A DNA stretch of 33,415 nucleotides from an uncultured Bacteroides sp. Its GTDB lineage: Bacteria > Bacteroidota > Bacteroidia > Bacteroidales > Bacteroidaceae. A program made the translations under genes and the position numbers. Of the stretch, positions 33,259-33,415 are shown piece by piece; position 1 is the first letter of the stretch; the number at the start of each line of letters is the position of its first letter. Location of the stretch: positions 1 through 33,415 of the forward strand of contig NZ_CAJUHF010000041.1 of the NCBI RefSeq assembly GCF_910585845.1, given 5' to 3'. Below the pieces are notes generated by a model. It had not been told where the DNA came from, made no database searches, and worked only from the letters and a program-made list of their open reading frames with translations.

Positions 33259-33415
33259 ACAGAGCGCCCCCGGAGTGACAGAAAAAAGGCAATAAACCGG
33301 AGAAAGAACGGGGAAAAAAGGCAAAATCATTAAGTTTATTTAACCATTTTTCGTGAACCGGTAACTATTCAGCGAGAACAAAGGATACGAAGAATTAGCC
33401 CGTCAGTTTAGACGA

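Larger units (their letters stand above)
32872..33415. other. Non-coding right end of the window
   Basis: This 544-bp stretch has no reading frame I accept. An antisense frame running in from the DUF362 gene crosses part of it but looks like a composition artefact. It holds the -7 box, a short tandem repeat and two dyads listed separately. The last 120 bases are AT-rich and could be the upstream region of a gene beyond the window, but I find no clear promoter there. Confidence 0.6.

Overview
The window looks like a chromosome segment of Bacteroides or a close relative in the Bacteroidales. The evidence is the gene content (two GH97 enzymes, a hybrid two-component regulator of the polysaccharide-utilisation type, lipoprotein signal peptides), promoter-like TAnnTTTG -7 boxes, and the lack of Shine-Dalgarno leaders. 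Every gene I accept lies on the minus strand, so transcription runs from high to low coordinates. I saw no rRNA, tRNA, CRISPR array, transposase or phage gene.

Region A (about 18.0-32.9 kb) is a carbohydrate-degradation cluster. In transcription order it holds a DUF362 membrane protein, a frameshifted GH28 (pectinase family), two retaining-type GH97 enzymes, a GH31, a GH36 alpha-galactosidase, a six-hairpin glycosidase-like protein and a hybrid two-component regulator. Four of the enzymes are proven or plausible alpha-galactosidase types beside a pectinase fold, so a galactose-decorated pectic glycan is a reasonable target (inference). No SusC/SusD pair is present. The region shows much disruption: a one-base frameshift in GH28, a perfect 425-bp tandem duplication between the two GH97 genes, and a regulator with a frameshift after its signal peptide plus an in-frame loss of its membrane, kinase and receiver segments.

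Region B (62 bp to 15.0 kb) is an unusual cluster of eleven minus-strand genes. In transcription order: a beta-propeller/di-heme cytochrome c, a chorismatase-like protein, a D-lyxose-isomerase-like cupin lipoprotein, a VOC protein, DhaK, DhaL, an LsrF-like aldolase, a small periplasmic propeller protein, a 1330-residue NPCBM/PD40/di-heme/SUMF1 protein resembling hydrazine synthase alpha subunits, a stand-alone DAHP synthase, and a fused ResB-CcsA cytochrome c synthase. The first nine form one tight run. The last two follow a 155-bp gap holding a terminator-like hairpin inside a long inverted repeat. The periplasmic haem proteins and the haem ligase explain each other. The cytoplasmic enzymes suggest a small-molecule pathway joining C3/C4 ketose phosphates, the entrance to the shikimate pathway and cleavage of chorismate. 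I know no described system with this set, and it is the main discovery candidate here.

A six-unit 22-bp tandem repeat (15181-15312) and two ATGTCTCA boxes lie between the two regions, upstream of the promoter of region B. The right end (32872-33415) is non-coding and contains short direct and inverted repeats. All assignments come from reading the sequence and translations; no database search was run.
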